A DNA stretch of 64,000 bases from Candidatus Cottocaccamicrobium excrementipullorum (GTDB taxonomy: Bacteria > Bacillota > Clostridia > Lachnospirales > Lachnospiraceae), in contig DVFL01000005.1 in assembly GCA_018713255.1 (NCBI GenBank), positions 62,001 through 126,000 of the forward strand, in the 5' to 3' direction. Below, in pieces: positions 16,540 to 25,285 of this stretch; positions within the stretch are counted from its first letter, which is position 1, and each line of letters begins with the position of its first letter. Under the pieces are notes generated by a model. The model saw only the letters and a list, made by a program, of their open reading frames with translations. It was not told where the DNA came from and made no database searches. The position numbers were made by a program, and so were the translations under genes.

Positions 16540-17777
16540 AGGCCGCCGCTCCTTTTCCCTCCGTTTTTCTTCCGCTTCTTTCCTTTTCCTGTTAAAGCCC
16601 GGTAAAACCGTTCCAGCTTCTTTGCGCTGTCTTCAATGTCAAATCCGGCTTCCTTCACTAAAATTCCATCCTCCGGCCGCCAGATTTCACTCTCCTTGTC
16701 TCTGCTAAGAGCCTGAATCTGTCTTGCCCAGCGCCCTGCCAGCTTTTCCGCCGTCTGGAGATTTTCGATTGTTTCCACAGGAAGATAAGTAATCTTGCCG
16801 GTAAGCTCAACCTCTCTGGTAATCCGGTCGCTGGCCACGCAGGGAAGGCCTGCTGCCTGGGCTTCCACTAAAACCAGGGGAAGTCCTTCAAACAGCGAAG
16901 AAAGCAGGAAGCAGTCTGCCGCCTGAAGAATTCCAGGCACATCCTGCCGGTTCCCTAAAACACTCACCAGTTCTTCCACCTGAAGCTCCTTCGCCCACTT
17001 TCGGATCCTTTCCTCCTCCGGCCCTTCCCCGGCAAACAGCAGCCTAAACTGCAGCCCTCCTTGGCCTTCTGCTGTTTTCATTCGCTCTTTCAGCTCCTTC
17101 ACCACCAGCAGAAGAAAGGGATAATTCTTTTCCGGAGAAAGACGGCCTACTGTACACAGCAGAAATACCTTTTCTCCCTCTGCCACAAACTCTTTTCTCG
17201 CCTCTGCGCGGATCTCCTCAGAAAACCGATAGCGGTCAAGACAAATTCCATTGGGGATAGTCACCACCCGCTTTTTCCGAATCAAGCCCGAGGGAAACAT
17301 CCATTTGGCCGCCTCTCCTGAGCAGGTCAGAAATCCGTTGGCCCAAAGGGGAAGAAGGCGGCGGCAGAGCTTGTGCTTAGCCACGCCTTTCCCAGAACGG
17401 ATAAAAGAACTGTGTGCATGAAGAATCCGTCCCTTCACCCCCGCTAAAGCAGCAAGCACAAGAATTAGACTCCGCCCTGCGCTCTCTGTATGGACATGCA
17501 CCAGATCATACTGATTTTCTTTCATCAGCTTCATGCTGAACAGAATTTTATGAAATGTATAGGCCAGAGGATTCTTCTCCGGGCAGGCAGCGGCGATCGA
17601 ATAAATCCGCCCTCCCCGCTCTTCAATCCGGCGTCGGATATCCTCCGGGACTTCTGCATCTCCCACCAGGAAATCCCAGCTTACTTCCTCCGGGTCCATA
17701 TGTTCATATAAATTCAGCATGATGGCCGTTACTCCATCCAGCTTCAGCGAATATTTAAACTGAAGGGTGCGAATCAT
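16536..17777 (-). CDS. Glycosyltransferase family 4
   Basis: 413 residues, GT-B fold. The N-terminal half has YDLVHVHTESAGR and the C-terminal donor half has VGRLSPEKNYPFLL and the retaining-enzyme motif EGLPLVLVEAQAAG with its glutamates. It resembles EpsF-type capsule transferases. It probably extends the undecaprenyl-linked repeat unit on the cytoplasmic face. Four-base overlaps at both ends (with LicD upstream and Wzx downstream) show tight coupling. The donor sugar is unknown. Confidence 0.88.
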   Translation of the reverse strand: MIRTLQFKYSLKLDGVTAIMLNLYEHMDPEEVSWDFLVGDAEVPEDIRRRIEERGGRIYSIAAACPEKNPLAYTFHKILFSMKLMKENQYDLVHVHTESAGRSLILVLAALAGVKGRILHAHSSFIRSGKGVAKHKLCRRLLPLWANGFLTCSGEAAKWMFPSGLIRKKRVVTIPNGICLDRYRFSEEIRAEARKEFVAEGEKVFLLCTVGRLSPEKNYPFLLLVVKELKERMKTAEGQGGLQFRLLFAGEGPEEERIRKWAKELQVEELVSVLGNRQDVPGILQAADCFLLSSLFEGLPLVLVEAQAAGLPCVASDRITREVELTGKITYLPVETIENLQTAEKLAGRWARQIQALSRDKESEIWRPEDGILVKEAGFDIEDSAKKLERFYRALTGKGKKRKKNGGKRSGGL

Positions 17778-18691
17778 TTCCCTCTGCCTCTTTTCTTTTT
17801 CTGATTTCTTTGATGCTTCCTGTCCTCTGCAGGACTTACACAGTAAAACTTTCCCTTATACATCCGATAACTGTGCTGACAGTCCAAAAGGAGCGCGTCA
17901 TGCTGAGCCGTCTGCTTCTCCTTGGGAGGCAGCTTCATATAATCTCCAAATACCGTTTTCAAATACACATCGTATCCCACGGGAATAGGCATCTTCGTAT
18001 CCTCAAAGGGATGCATCAGCGCTTTTTTGAAGGCCTCCTTAGGATACCAGTTTTTCATATATCCCGGGCCAGCGCAAAGTTCTGTCACTCCTTTGCATTT
18101 GCTGATGGGATATTTGCTCATCTGTTTCTCCGCAAAACTCCAGATCCGCCAGCGCATGGTCTTTGAAGGCACAGCCGCCAGACAAAGCTTTCCCGCCAGC
18201 CGGAAAAGTCTGCCATGATTTACCGGAACCACCTGAGAACAGTACAGGGAATAAATCATCGCCCACATCAGCTGAAGCTTTCGCTGAAACGGCGAATCGG
18301 GATAGCCGTCCAGAGGAAAAATATCAATCACCACGCCATGGGCAATGTCCAGATCTGCCTGGTAAGGCTTAATCAGCGTGGTTTCATTATCCCGAAGGGT
18401 GATAAAGGAATTATGATCCTGATAATACCGTCCGGGGCGGGCTAAGGTATAGCGCTTCTTATCCCCGTCTTTTCTCCATAATTCCATCAATCGGTTATAA
18501 TCCTTTCTGGGCATAAAAAAGTCCAGATCATCATCCCAGGGAATAAACCCGTTGTGACGCACGGCGCCGATGCACCCTCCTCCGCAGAAATAGCATAAAA
18601 GATGATGGCTTCTGCAGAATCTCACGAAGTATTCGGCCATATTCAAGCTTACCTGATGGATCTGCTGTAATTCTTCCTGGGTATAATTCAT
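17774..18691 (-). CDS. LicD-family phosphotransferase (operon copy 1)
   Basis: 305 residues, clearly paralogous to the second LicD of the operon. The motif GGGCIGAVRHNGFIPWDDD carries Asp53-55 and Asp57. It shares the later segment YPxxxFxKAxxxPFE and the PVGYDVYLKTVFGDYM block. It probably adds a CDP-donated phospho-substituent to the repeat unit. It begins one base inside the preceding GT2 stop (TAATG). Two LicD copies suggest two acceptor positions or two successive transfers. Confidence 0.87.
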   Translation of the reverse strand: MNYTQEELQQIHQVSLNMAEYFVRFCRSHHLLCYFCGGGCIGAVRHNGFIPWDDDLDFFMPRKDYNRLMELWRKDGDKKRYTLARPGRYYQDHNSFITLRDNETTLIKPYQADLDIAHGVVIDIFPLDGYPDSPFQRKLQLMWAMIYSLYCSQVVPVNHGRLFRLAGKLCLAAVPSKTMRWRIWSFAEKQMSKYPISKCKGVTELCAGPGYMKNWYPKEAFKKALMHPFEDTKMPIPVGYDVYLKTVFGDYMKLPPKEKQTAQHDALLLDCQHSYRMYKGKFYCVSPAEDRKHQRNQKKKRGRGK

Positions 18692-19725
18692 TAAAACTCC
18701 GCCTTTCCCCGTTGATTTCTCCCTCTCCTTTGACTGTGTTCCTGAAAAATCTTCCCTCCATCAAGGAGTCCTGCCGCTGTTCCCAGTCCGTAGCTTACAT
18801 GAAGGATCAAAAACAAAAGGGGCATCAGGAAAGTCATGGGTCTTTTCGTTCTCACGAAGCTCATTCCCGTCATCAGCCCGCAGACTCCGCCATAAAGCCC
18901 CCACATCACCTTAGCCGGCCAGGAACATCTGGCGATTTTCAGCAGTCCCGTTCCCAATATTCCGCAAATGAACAAAAAGGGAACAAAATGATAAGAAGAA
19001 AGACATCCTGGACATACAAACAAGGTTCTTCCTATCCAGTATCCATTTCCGTACTTCTGCTTAACCATTCCTTTCAGGGTAGGCCTGGCATACTGGTAAG
19101 AGACGATCTCCGGATCATATCTGAGCCGGTATCCAGCCTTTCTCACCCGATAATGATACTCATTATCCTCGGTTCGTCCCAGTTCCTCATTCATCATGCC
19201 GGTCCGCTCAATTACCTCCCGGCGATAGCAGCCGTGAAAAAGAGAATTTACATATTCCTTCTCCGTTTTCCTCCGGTAAGGTGCAATTCCCCCTCCAAAC
19301 ATAGAATTCTCCGCCTCCAGCAGGAGATTTTTCCAAGGGCCTGGATTTTTAATCACAGAAGGACGCATGCCCCCTGTTACCATCTCTCCCTCTTCCAGCA
19401 GTTTAACATTCTTGGCAATAAACTCCTTGGGAAGCCTGGCGTGGCCGTCAATTCTTGCCAGTACGTCTCCTGAAAAATGACGGAACGCCACATTCCACCC
19501 GCAGGCCTGGCTTCTTTTAGGATTATCCAGAACCTGGATACCAAAAAATCCCCGCTCCCGGTCACGGAACGCCTCCATCAGCTCCCTGGTTCTATCCTTG
19601 GAACCGCTGTCGATCAACACCACCTCCAGACAATCTCTGGGATACGTCTGGCTGCAGATATCTGCAAATAAGGATGGCAGATATTCTTCTTCATTATACG
19701 CTACCACGCAGATTGAAACGATCAT
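18691..19725 (-). CDS. Glycosyltransferase family 2, ExoA-like
   Basis: 344 residues from the ATG behind CAGGAG; a longer frame starting at 19815 would overlap the previous gene and has no such site. Opening IVSICVVAYNEEEYL, DSGSKDRT, DGHARLP (the DxD region), then EDNEYHYRVRKAGYRL, the ED and R pattern of processive-type GT2, followed by three or four C-terminal membrane segments. This matches ExoA-type enzymes that act on lipid-linked acceptors at the membrane. Confidence 0.87.
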   Translation of the reverse strand: MIVSICVVAYNEEEYLPSLFADICSQTYPRDCLEVVLIDSGSKDRTRELMEAFRDRERGFFGIQVLDNPKRSQACGWNVAFRHFSGDVLARIDGHARLPKEFIAKNVKLLEEGEMVTGGMRPSVIKNPGPWKNLLLEAENSMFGGGIAPYRRKTEKEYVNSLFHGCYRREVIERTGMMNEELGRTEDNEYHYRVRKAGYRLRYDPEIVSYQYARPTLKGMVKQKYGNGYWIGRTLFVCPGCLSSYHFVPFLFICGILGTGLLKIARCSWPAKVMWGLYGGVCGLMTGMSFVRTKRPMTFLMPLLFLILHVSYGLGTAAGLLDGGKIFQEHSQRRGRNQRGKAEF

Positions 19726-19775
19726 CTTTCTACTCCTGTTATTTCTTCGCAGCCGCTCTATCAGCTGCGTTCCTT

Positions 19776-20459
19776 CTATAACACCGCCAGGAATGTCCTG
19801 ACCATAGTTAAACATTCTCCCAGCAGACTAAAATGCCGCAGTGCCTTCAAGTTATACGCCATTTTCATGGGCAAAACCCTCTGCAGGTAAACCTTGTCCA
19901 CCTCTTCCCCGGGCTGAAAAAACCGTTCTTCATCTTTAAAACAGATACTGGCTTCTGAAGTTACTCCTGCCGGAAGAAGAAGGGTGGCATACATTTCCGG
20001 AGTATATCCCTTCACATACTTCACCACCTCCGGCCGGGTTCCCACAAAACTCATCTCGCCCTTCCAAATGTTAATCAGCTGGGGAAGTTCATCCAGCCGG
20101 CACCCTCTTAACTTGGCGCCGACTTTGGTAATCCGGCTGTCATTCTGAAGGGTAAGCTGTCCGCCCCTCTTCTGTGCATCTGCACTCATGGTCCTGAACT
20201 TATAGATCCGGAAAACCCGGCCATACTGGGTAACTCTCTCCTGGCGAAAGAACACCGGACCTGGAGAATCCAGTTTAATCCAAAGGGCAATGCCCGCCAT
20301 AATCGGTGAAAGCCCTGCTAAAAGAATGGTGGAAAGGACAAAATCCAGCCATCGCTTCCAAAACAGCTGTCCTCGTTTTGCCGCCAGCGCACAATAATAG
20401 GGATAGACCTGACTGGTCTGCATAAAGGCCGGAAGCTCCTCCCATCTTCGAAATTCCAT
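19776..20459 (-). CDS. Undecaprenyl-phosphate sugar phosphotransferase, PglC-like
   Basis: 227 residues, the small monotopic phosphoglycosyl transferase. A re-entrant hydrophobic helix (about 38-62), KFRTM, and the catalytic Asp123-Glu124 in RLDELPQLINIWKGEMSFVG. It moves a phospho-sugar from a UDP-sugar to undecaprenyl phosphate, the first committed step. The dehydratase and aminotransferase just upstream suggest the donor is a UDP-amino-trideoxy sugar. The C-terminal tail after residue 180 is longer than in PglC. Confidence 0.9.
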   Translation of the reverse strand: MEFRRWEELPAFMQTSQVYPYYCALAAKRGQLFWKRWLDFVLSTILLAGLSPIMAGIALWIKLDSPGPVFFRQERVTQYGRVFRIYKFRTMSADAQKRGGQLTLQNDSRITKVGAKLRGCRLDELPQLINIWKGEMSFVGTRPEVVKYVKGYTPEMYATLLLPAGVTSEASICFKDEERFFQPGEEVDKVYLQRVLPMKMAYNLKALRHFSLLGECLTMVRTFLAVL

Positions 20460-20462
20460 TCC

Positions 20463-21680
20463 TCACGCCTCCATTTCCTGAACAAGCTCCTGATAACAGC
20501 GGACAAACTCCTGAATCACATAATCTACCTGTTCGTCTTTGAGGCAGGTATGAAGAGGCAGGGTAATCTCCCGCTGGAACAACTCTCTGGCATGGGGATA
20601 CTCTTCAATCGAAAAGCCCAGATTCCGGTAAGCAGTCAGCATAGGCAACGGCTTGTAATGCACGTTAGTGGCAATTCCCTTCTCAGCCAGCTTTTCAATC
20701 AGGCGATTTCTGAATTCCATGCTTTTTCCAGTAAGCTGCACTAAGAACAAATGACCGCTGGAGGCAAAGTCTTCCCCGTAATGATTAAGCCAGGTTACCG
20801 GGAGAACAGAAAGGCCTGCTTCATATCGTTCAATCAGCTCGCGGCGCCGTTTCAAAAGAGCAGGATACCGCTTCAGCTGCACCAGCCCAATCGCCGCCAT
20901 AATATCCGTCATATTGCACTTGTAAGCAAGAGATAAAATATCGTATTCCCAGGATCCCAGTTTGGTTTTTGCCAAGGCGTCCTTAGACTGCCCGTGAAGA
21001 GAAAGGAGCATGTACTGCTGATAAATCCATTGATCCTCAATTCCAGGAATCGTATTCCAGGTCACGGCTCCCCCTTCTGCAGTGGTAAGATTTTTCACTG
21101 CATGGAAGGAAAAACAGGTAAAATCCGCCGCCTGGCCGCACATTTTTCCCTTCGCCCTGGCGCCGAAGGCATGGGCTCCGTCAGCCATCACCACGATCCG
21201 GCCTATGGCTTCCTGAAGCTTTCCTTCAGGTCTGAACAAACCTTTCTTTTCCTCCACCAGCTGGAAAATCCTCTGGTAATTGCACATTTTTCCTGCCAAA
21301 TCCACAGGAATAATCACCTTGGTCCGCTCCGTCACCGCAGCGGCGGCCTTCTCGTAATCCATTTCGTAAGAATCGCCGTCTGTATCCACCAAAACCAGGG
21401 TTGCTCCCACATGGCAGACAACGCTGGCCGTTGCAGTATATGTATAGGCAGTGGTAATCACCTCATCTCCCGGGCCTACCCCAAGGAGACGAAGGGTCAT
21501 CTCCATGGCGGCGGTGGCAGAATTCAGGCAGACAGCATGGCCCGTCTTCAGGTACTGCCCGATTTCCTGTTCAAACTGCTTGGTTCTGGGACCTGTGGTA
21601 ATCCATCCAGAACGCAGCGCCTCTGCAACGGCCTGCACCTCCTCTTCTGTGATATCTGGTGGTGAAAATGGTACGTTCAT
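20463..21680 (-). CDS. DegT/DnrJ/EryC1 sugar aminotransferase
   Basis: 405 residues, PLP-dependent fold type I. The PLP-binding Lys196 lies in FHAVKNLTTAEGG and the ring-nitrogen Asp167 in ADGAHAFG; TAYTYTATAS is the usual GDEVI-linked segment. It would add an amino group at C4 of a 4-keto-6-deoxy sugar nucleotide, the product of the dehydratase gene it overlaps by four bases. The pair equals PglF/PglE-type synthesis of UDP-4-amino-4,6-dideoxy-GlcNAc or its epimer. Confidence 0.92.
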   Translation of the reverse strand: MNVPFSPPDITEEEVQAVAEALRSGWITTGPRTKQFEQEIGQYLKTGHAVCLNSATAAMEMTLRLLGVGPGDEVITTAYTYTATASVVCHVGATLVLVDTDGDSYEMDYEKAAAAVTERTKVIIPVDLAGKMCNYQRIFQLVEEKKGLFRPEGKLQEAIGRIVVMADGAHAFGARAKGKMCGQAADFTCFSFHAVKNLTTAEGGAVTWNTIPGIEDQWIYQQYMLLSLHGQSKDALAKTKLGSWEYDILSLAYKCNMTDIMAAIGLVQLKRYPALLKRRRELIERYEAGLSVLPVTWLNHYGEDFASSGHLFLVQLTGKSMEFRNRLIEKLAEKGIATNVHYKPLPMLTAYRNLGFSIEEYPHARELFQREITLPLHTCLKDEQVDYVIQEFVRCYQELVQEMEA

Positions 21681-23590
21681 GCTCTTTCCCTCTCCTTCTT
21701 TTCCTTCTCCGTTTCTTCCTTTTCCATCTCTTCTCCCTGATAATGATAGGTGGGAACAATCTTTTTAACTTCCTGGCGAATGCTCTCGGAATCTGCATTG
21801 GCGACCTTGTAAAGATGGGCCAGCTGACGGCGGAACTCCTCCTCGTCGAATTCAATGGGACGGCCGATATGGATCAGCTTATTCGGCGTTTCCTGAAGTC
21901 CCTCCTCGCTCATCAGCAGCTCCTCGTAAAGTTTTTCTCCCGGTCTCAGGCCGGTAAACACAATGGGAATATCCACGTCCGGGATATAACCAGAAAGGCG
22001 AATCAGATTTTTCGCCATATCCAGAATCTTTACCGGTTCTCCCATATCCAAAACGAAAATCTCTCCGCCCTTGGCATAGGCCCCCGCCTGAAGCACTAAG
22101 GCCACCGCCTCAGGAATGGTCATAAAGTACCGGATAATATCCGGATGAGTCACCGTAACCGGCCCGCCTTCTTCAATCTGCTTCTTAAACAGAGGAATCA
22201 CCGATCCGCTGCTTCCCAGCACATTGCCGAAACGCACCGCCACAAAATCTGTTTTTGAATGGGTGTTCATCATCTGAATGACCATTTCGCACATCCGTTT
22301 AGACGCCCCCATAATATTGGTGGGATTCACTGCCTTATCTGTGGAGATCAGCACAAAACGGCTGGCTCCGTATTTATCTGCCGCCATTGCAGTTTTATAT
22401 GTACCAAACACATTATTCTTAATGGCCTCATCCGGAGAATCCTCCATCAAAGGCACATGCTTATGAGCAGCGGCATGATAAACAATATCCGGCCGGTACT
22501 TGGCAAATACCGACTGAATCCGGTGAGTATTGCGCACCGAGCCGATCAGCACCACCAAATCCAGCCAGGGACAGTCCCGCTTTAACTCCTGCTGGAGAGC
22601 ATAGGCATTATTTTCATAAATATCAAACACAATCAGCTGCTTGGGATGATGCTTGGCAATCTGACGGCAGAGCTCGCTTCCGATGGAACCCCCTCCCCCG
22701 GTGACTAAAATCACCTTGCCGCAGACATAGTCCATAATTTCATCCATATTCACCCGGATAGGCTCCCGGCCCAGCAGATCCTCAATCTGTACATCCCGCA
22801 GCTTAGAAACGCTCACCTCGCCGTTTAACAGCTGATACATGCCGGGCAAGGTCTTTAGCCTGCAGCCAGTTTCCCGGCAGATTTCCAGAATCTCTTTGCG
22901 CTGGGCTGCAGTAGATGAGGGGATAGCCAGATAAATGGCGTCGATGTGATGCTTCTTTACCAACTCCGGGATCTTAGTCCGATCTCCCTCCACCAACACG
23001 CCCTTTAAATATTTTCCAATCTTATTCCGGTCATCATCCACCACGCAGACTACCCGACCGTTGGTCCGGCGGCTGGTGGCCAGCTCCGTCAAAATCGAAG
23101 CGCCTGCTTTGCCCGCCCCCACTAAAAGAATCCGGTCGCCTGCCTGGCTTTCCGGTCCCACAATCAGGGTTTTCCAGATTCGATAAGAAAGGCGGATGAA
23201 GGTTTCACAGGTAAATAAGGAAAAGAAACAGAGCCAGAAATAACTTCTGGGCACTGCATGCTCCAAAAGATTCATTCCGGCAATCTGTACCAGAGTACTT
23301 AATAAACAAGCTGAAAAAATTCTGAATACCTCCGGAATTCCCGCCACGCTCCACATAATGGAATACATATGAAAAAAGAAAAAAATGACAATGGTGCAGA
23401 TTGTATAAATCCAGGCATAGGCCAGCACCGCGTGGGCATAAGCCTCCGGAATCCTCAAAGGATTAAAATCAAACCGGATAACCAGCCCCATGAAACTGCT
23501 GAACTGAATGGCCATAATATCCAATATGGTCAATACCACCAGCTTACTTTTCCTTCCCCTGGGCATAAAACGCATGATCAGTTCTTTCAT
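21677..23590 (-). CDS. Membrane nucleotide-sugar 4,6-dehydratase (CapD/PglF type)
   Basis: 637 residues: four N-terminal membrane helices (to about 130), a first Rossmann domain (LLVGAGKAGAS, about 154-164) and a second catalytic SDR domain with VTGGGGSIGSE (296-306). The active site has STDKAVNPTNIMGASK with Asp418 and Lys431, and Met in place of the usual Tyr, as in FlaA1/PglF. It makes UDP-4-keto-6-deoxy-GlcNAc. It ends RERA after a highly charged Glu/Lys tail overlapping the aminotransferase start. Confidence 0.92.
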   Translation of the reverse strand: MKELIMRFMPRGRKSKLVVLTILDIMAIQFSSFMGLVIRFDFNPLRIPEAYAHAVLAYAWIYTICTIVIFFFFHMYSIMWSVAGIPEVFRIFSACLLSTLVQIAGMNLLEHAVPRSYFWLCFFSLFTCETFIRLSYRIWKTLIVGPESQAGDRILLVGAGKAGASILTELATSRRTNGRVVCVVDDDRNKIGKYLKGVLVEGDRTKIPELVKKHHIDAIYLAIPSSTAAQRKEILEICRETGCRLKTLPGMYQLLNGEVSVSKLRDVQIEDLLGREPIRVNMDEIMDYVCGKVILVTGGGGSIGSELCRQIAKHHPKQLIVFDIYENNAYALQQELKRDCPWLDLVVLIGSVRNTHRIQSVFAKYRPDIVYHAAAHKHVPLMEDSPDEAIKNNVFGTYKTAMAADKYGASRFVLISTDKAVNPTNIMGASKRMCEMVIQMMNTHSKTDFVAVRFGNVLGSSGSVIPLFKKQIEEGGPVTVTHPDIIRYFMTIPEAVALVLQAGAYAKGGEIFVLDMGEPVKILDMAKNLIRLSGYIPDVDIPIVFTGLRPGEKLYEELLMSEEGLQETPNKLIHIGRPIEFDEEEFRRQLAHLYKVANADSESIRQEVKKIVPTYHYQGEEMEKEETEKEKKERERA

Positions 23591-23617
23591 AATACTGTCT
23601 TCCCTCTAAATGTCTCT

Positions 23618-25009
23618 TCAGTGTTCCGGCATTAGAACAAATCCCAGGATCTGAAGGCCGCAGTCTGCTGCCGTCTCCATTTCCCGGCTGATCTCCTGGT
23701 AACTGGTCCTCCCTCTTTCCACTGCCAGGATCAAGCCCCCATTGGTGATCTTTCCTGCCGCCTCCAGTGCCTTGGGGTCCTCGCTGAGCGCACCGCCGTC
23801 CTGGATCCTGCGATCCGGAAATTCCTGCTTCAGCCGTTTCGCCAGCTGAGAAGAATGGTTCTCCCCTGCCGGACCCGCCACAAGCAATTCCTTCTCTTCA
23901 GGATAATAATAACGGAGTCTCGTCCCCATCAGCTGGTATTCTCTCTCTGCCTCCGGCAAAGCCTTCTTGCCAAACAGCCGGTCTATCATCCGATCTGCAA
24001 ACGAAAACCACCGTTTTCTTTGGTCGCCAAAAACGCCCAGAGGACGCAGGCCAAACCGCAGCTCCACCTGGCGTTCATCTCTCACTTTATCTCCCATGAG
24101 GAATGCCAGGCAGGAGACAAAACCGCCTAACAAAACTCCCATGATGCCGCCCAGCACGCCATACTTAATTCCCTGGGAAACTGAAGCTCCAGAAGAAATG
24201 GGAGATAAACTGGGCTCAGAAAGAGCATTCAGCGCCTGCTTTTTTTCTTCCAGGCTGTCCTGCAGGGTAGACAAGGTATCGGTTACTCGTTTCTGGCTGT
24301 CTGACAAGGTAAGATCCACCACAGAATCCGTCACCTGGCTTAACACAATCACCTGATTCTCCCCTACAGACTGGCTGAGCTCCTCCTCTTTTTCTTCAAT
24401 CCCCTGAAGGAGAAGGGCCAGAAGTGCCTCAGCCTCTTCCTCACTCTCATGGGCTACCGTCACTTGAACCACATTGCTGTCCAGATCCTCTTCCACCGTA
24501 ATCAGCTCCTTCAAGTAGCGAGGCTCTGTTCCCATGGACCCGGCGGCGCTCTCCAGTATCTCGTCTTCTTTCAGCGCAGAGGCATAAGCCCTCACCAAAG
24601 CGTCTGTATAATCTGCATTCTGATAAACCATTGACGGCATAATTTCATAGTCCGTTTTAATATAAAGCTGAGCCGACGCAATCCCCTTATCGTATGGACT
24701 GATCTTCATCAAAATGGATTTCTGAAGATACTCCTGCTGACTGTCCAGGCTGCTGACAATATTATCAATCTCTCGCTCATAGCTTTCTTTGGCGCTTTCA
24801 TATACAGACAGATCGTCCTCATATTCCTCCTGCTGCTCTCTGGCATATTCCGGATCCATCTGTCCTGCAAGAGTCTGGCTGGCTTTATAGCCCCCAAGAA
24901 GGACCGCGCAGACTAACCCCGTTCCGATCACCGGACGCCAGGCTTTCGCCACGCCATAAAGCAGCTCTTTAATATCCACTTCCTGCCCTGGGCTCACTTT
25001 ATTGTTCAT
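23618..25009 (-). CDS. Wzz/CapA-like chain-length regulator with kinase-like tail
   Basis: 463 residues from the ATG behind GGAGG; a longer frame to 25102 would start upstream of the promoter. Wzz layout: helix 1 (about 26-41), an extracytoplasmic coiled-coil region (about 55-270), helix 2 (about 282-305). Unusually, a cytoplasmic part of about 155 residues follows. Its order ELLVAGPAGENHSSQLAKRL, then ILAVERGRTSYQEI, then LGFVLM resembles the BY-kinase (CpsD/EpsB) fold, but the Walker A Gly-Lys-Ser/Thr is absent and there is no C-terminal tyrosine cluster. It is the first gene of the operon. Confidence 0.78.
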   Translation of the reverse strand: MNNKVSPGQEVDIKELLYGVAKAWRPVIGTGLVCAVLLGGYKASQTLAGQMDPEYAREQQEEYEDDLSVYESAKESYEREIDNIVSSLDSQQEYLQKSILMKISPYDKGIASAQLYIKTDYEIMPSMVYQNADYTDALVRAYASALKEDEILESAAGSMGTEPRYLKELITVEEDLDSNVVQVTVAHESEEEAEALLALLLQGIEEKEEELSQSVGENQVIVLSQVTDSVVDLTLSDSQKRVTDTLSTLQDSLEEKKQALNALSEPSLSPISSGASVSQGIKYGVLGGIMGVLLGGFVSCLAFLMGDKVRDERQVELRFGLRPLGVFGDQRKRWFSFADRMIDRLFGKKALPEAEREYQLMGTRLRYYYPEEKELLVAGPAGENHSSQLAKRLKQEFPDRRIQDGGALSEDPKALEAAGKITNGGLILAVERGRTSYQEISREMETAADCGLQILGFVLMPEH

Positions 25010-25060
25010 GATTTTCCTCCATTTAGAGCAGCGCCGGCATATACCGACGCATAACTTCCT

Positions 25061-25089
25061 ATTATAAATCTTAACACATAATAGCACAA
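25061..25089 (-). promoter_or_regulatory. Sigma-A promoter of the Wzx/Wzy operon
   Basis: On the minus strand TTGTGC, 17 bp, TATAAT. It is about 50 bp upstream of the Wzz start. The leader includes a small near-palindrome (25030-25049) able to form a 7-bp hairpin. No second promoter was seen in the 12 genes that follow, whose gaps are under 55 bp. Confidence 0.8.
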
Positions 25090-25179
25090 AAGGATAAGGC
25101 ATACAATAGCGAAACCTGGAAGGAAGGGGATTTTTATGGGAAAAGCAGTCTGAGCTTTCGCCAAATTTCTCTCTGGTTC

Positions 25180-25208
25180 TTGCAGAATTTCTTCCTATCC
25201 GGTAAAAT
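25180..25208 (+). promoter_or_regulatory. Sigma-A promoter of the acyltransferase gene
   Basis: TTGCAG, 17 bp, TAAAAT on the plus strand, about 78 bp before the ATG at 25286. It is divergent from the capsule operon promoter about 90 bp away. Confidence 0.65.
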
Positions 25209-25228
25209 AAGCTAACAAGCGCCAGACT

Positions 25229-25243
25229 GTTCTCTAAGAGAAC
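25229..25243. promoter_or_regulatory. 15-bp palindrome, possible operator
   Basis: GTTCTCTAAGAGAAC is a perfect 7-bp inverted repeat around one central base. It starts 20 bp after the -10 at 25203-25208, in the early transcribed leader of the acyltransferase gene, a common place for a repressor site. Confidence 0.45.
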
Positions 25244-25285
25244 GTCCCAAAGCGCAGCAAGTCAATGATCATTCGGAGGACAGTC

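Noticed and set aside
25010-25060. Riboswitch or antiterminator (JUMPStart/ops) site before the capsule operon
   Set aside because: The leader is only about 45 bases with one small hairpin. No ops-like element or terminator/antiterminator pair was visible.
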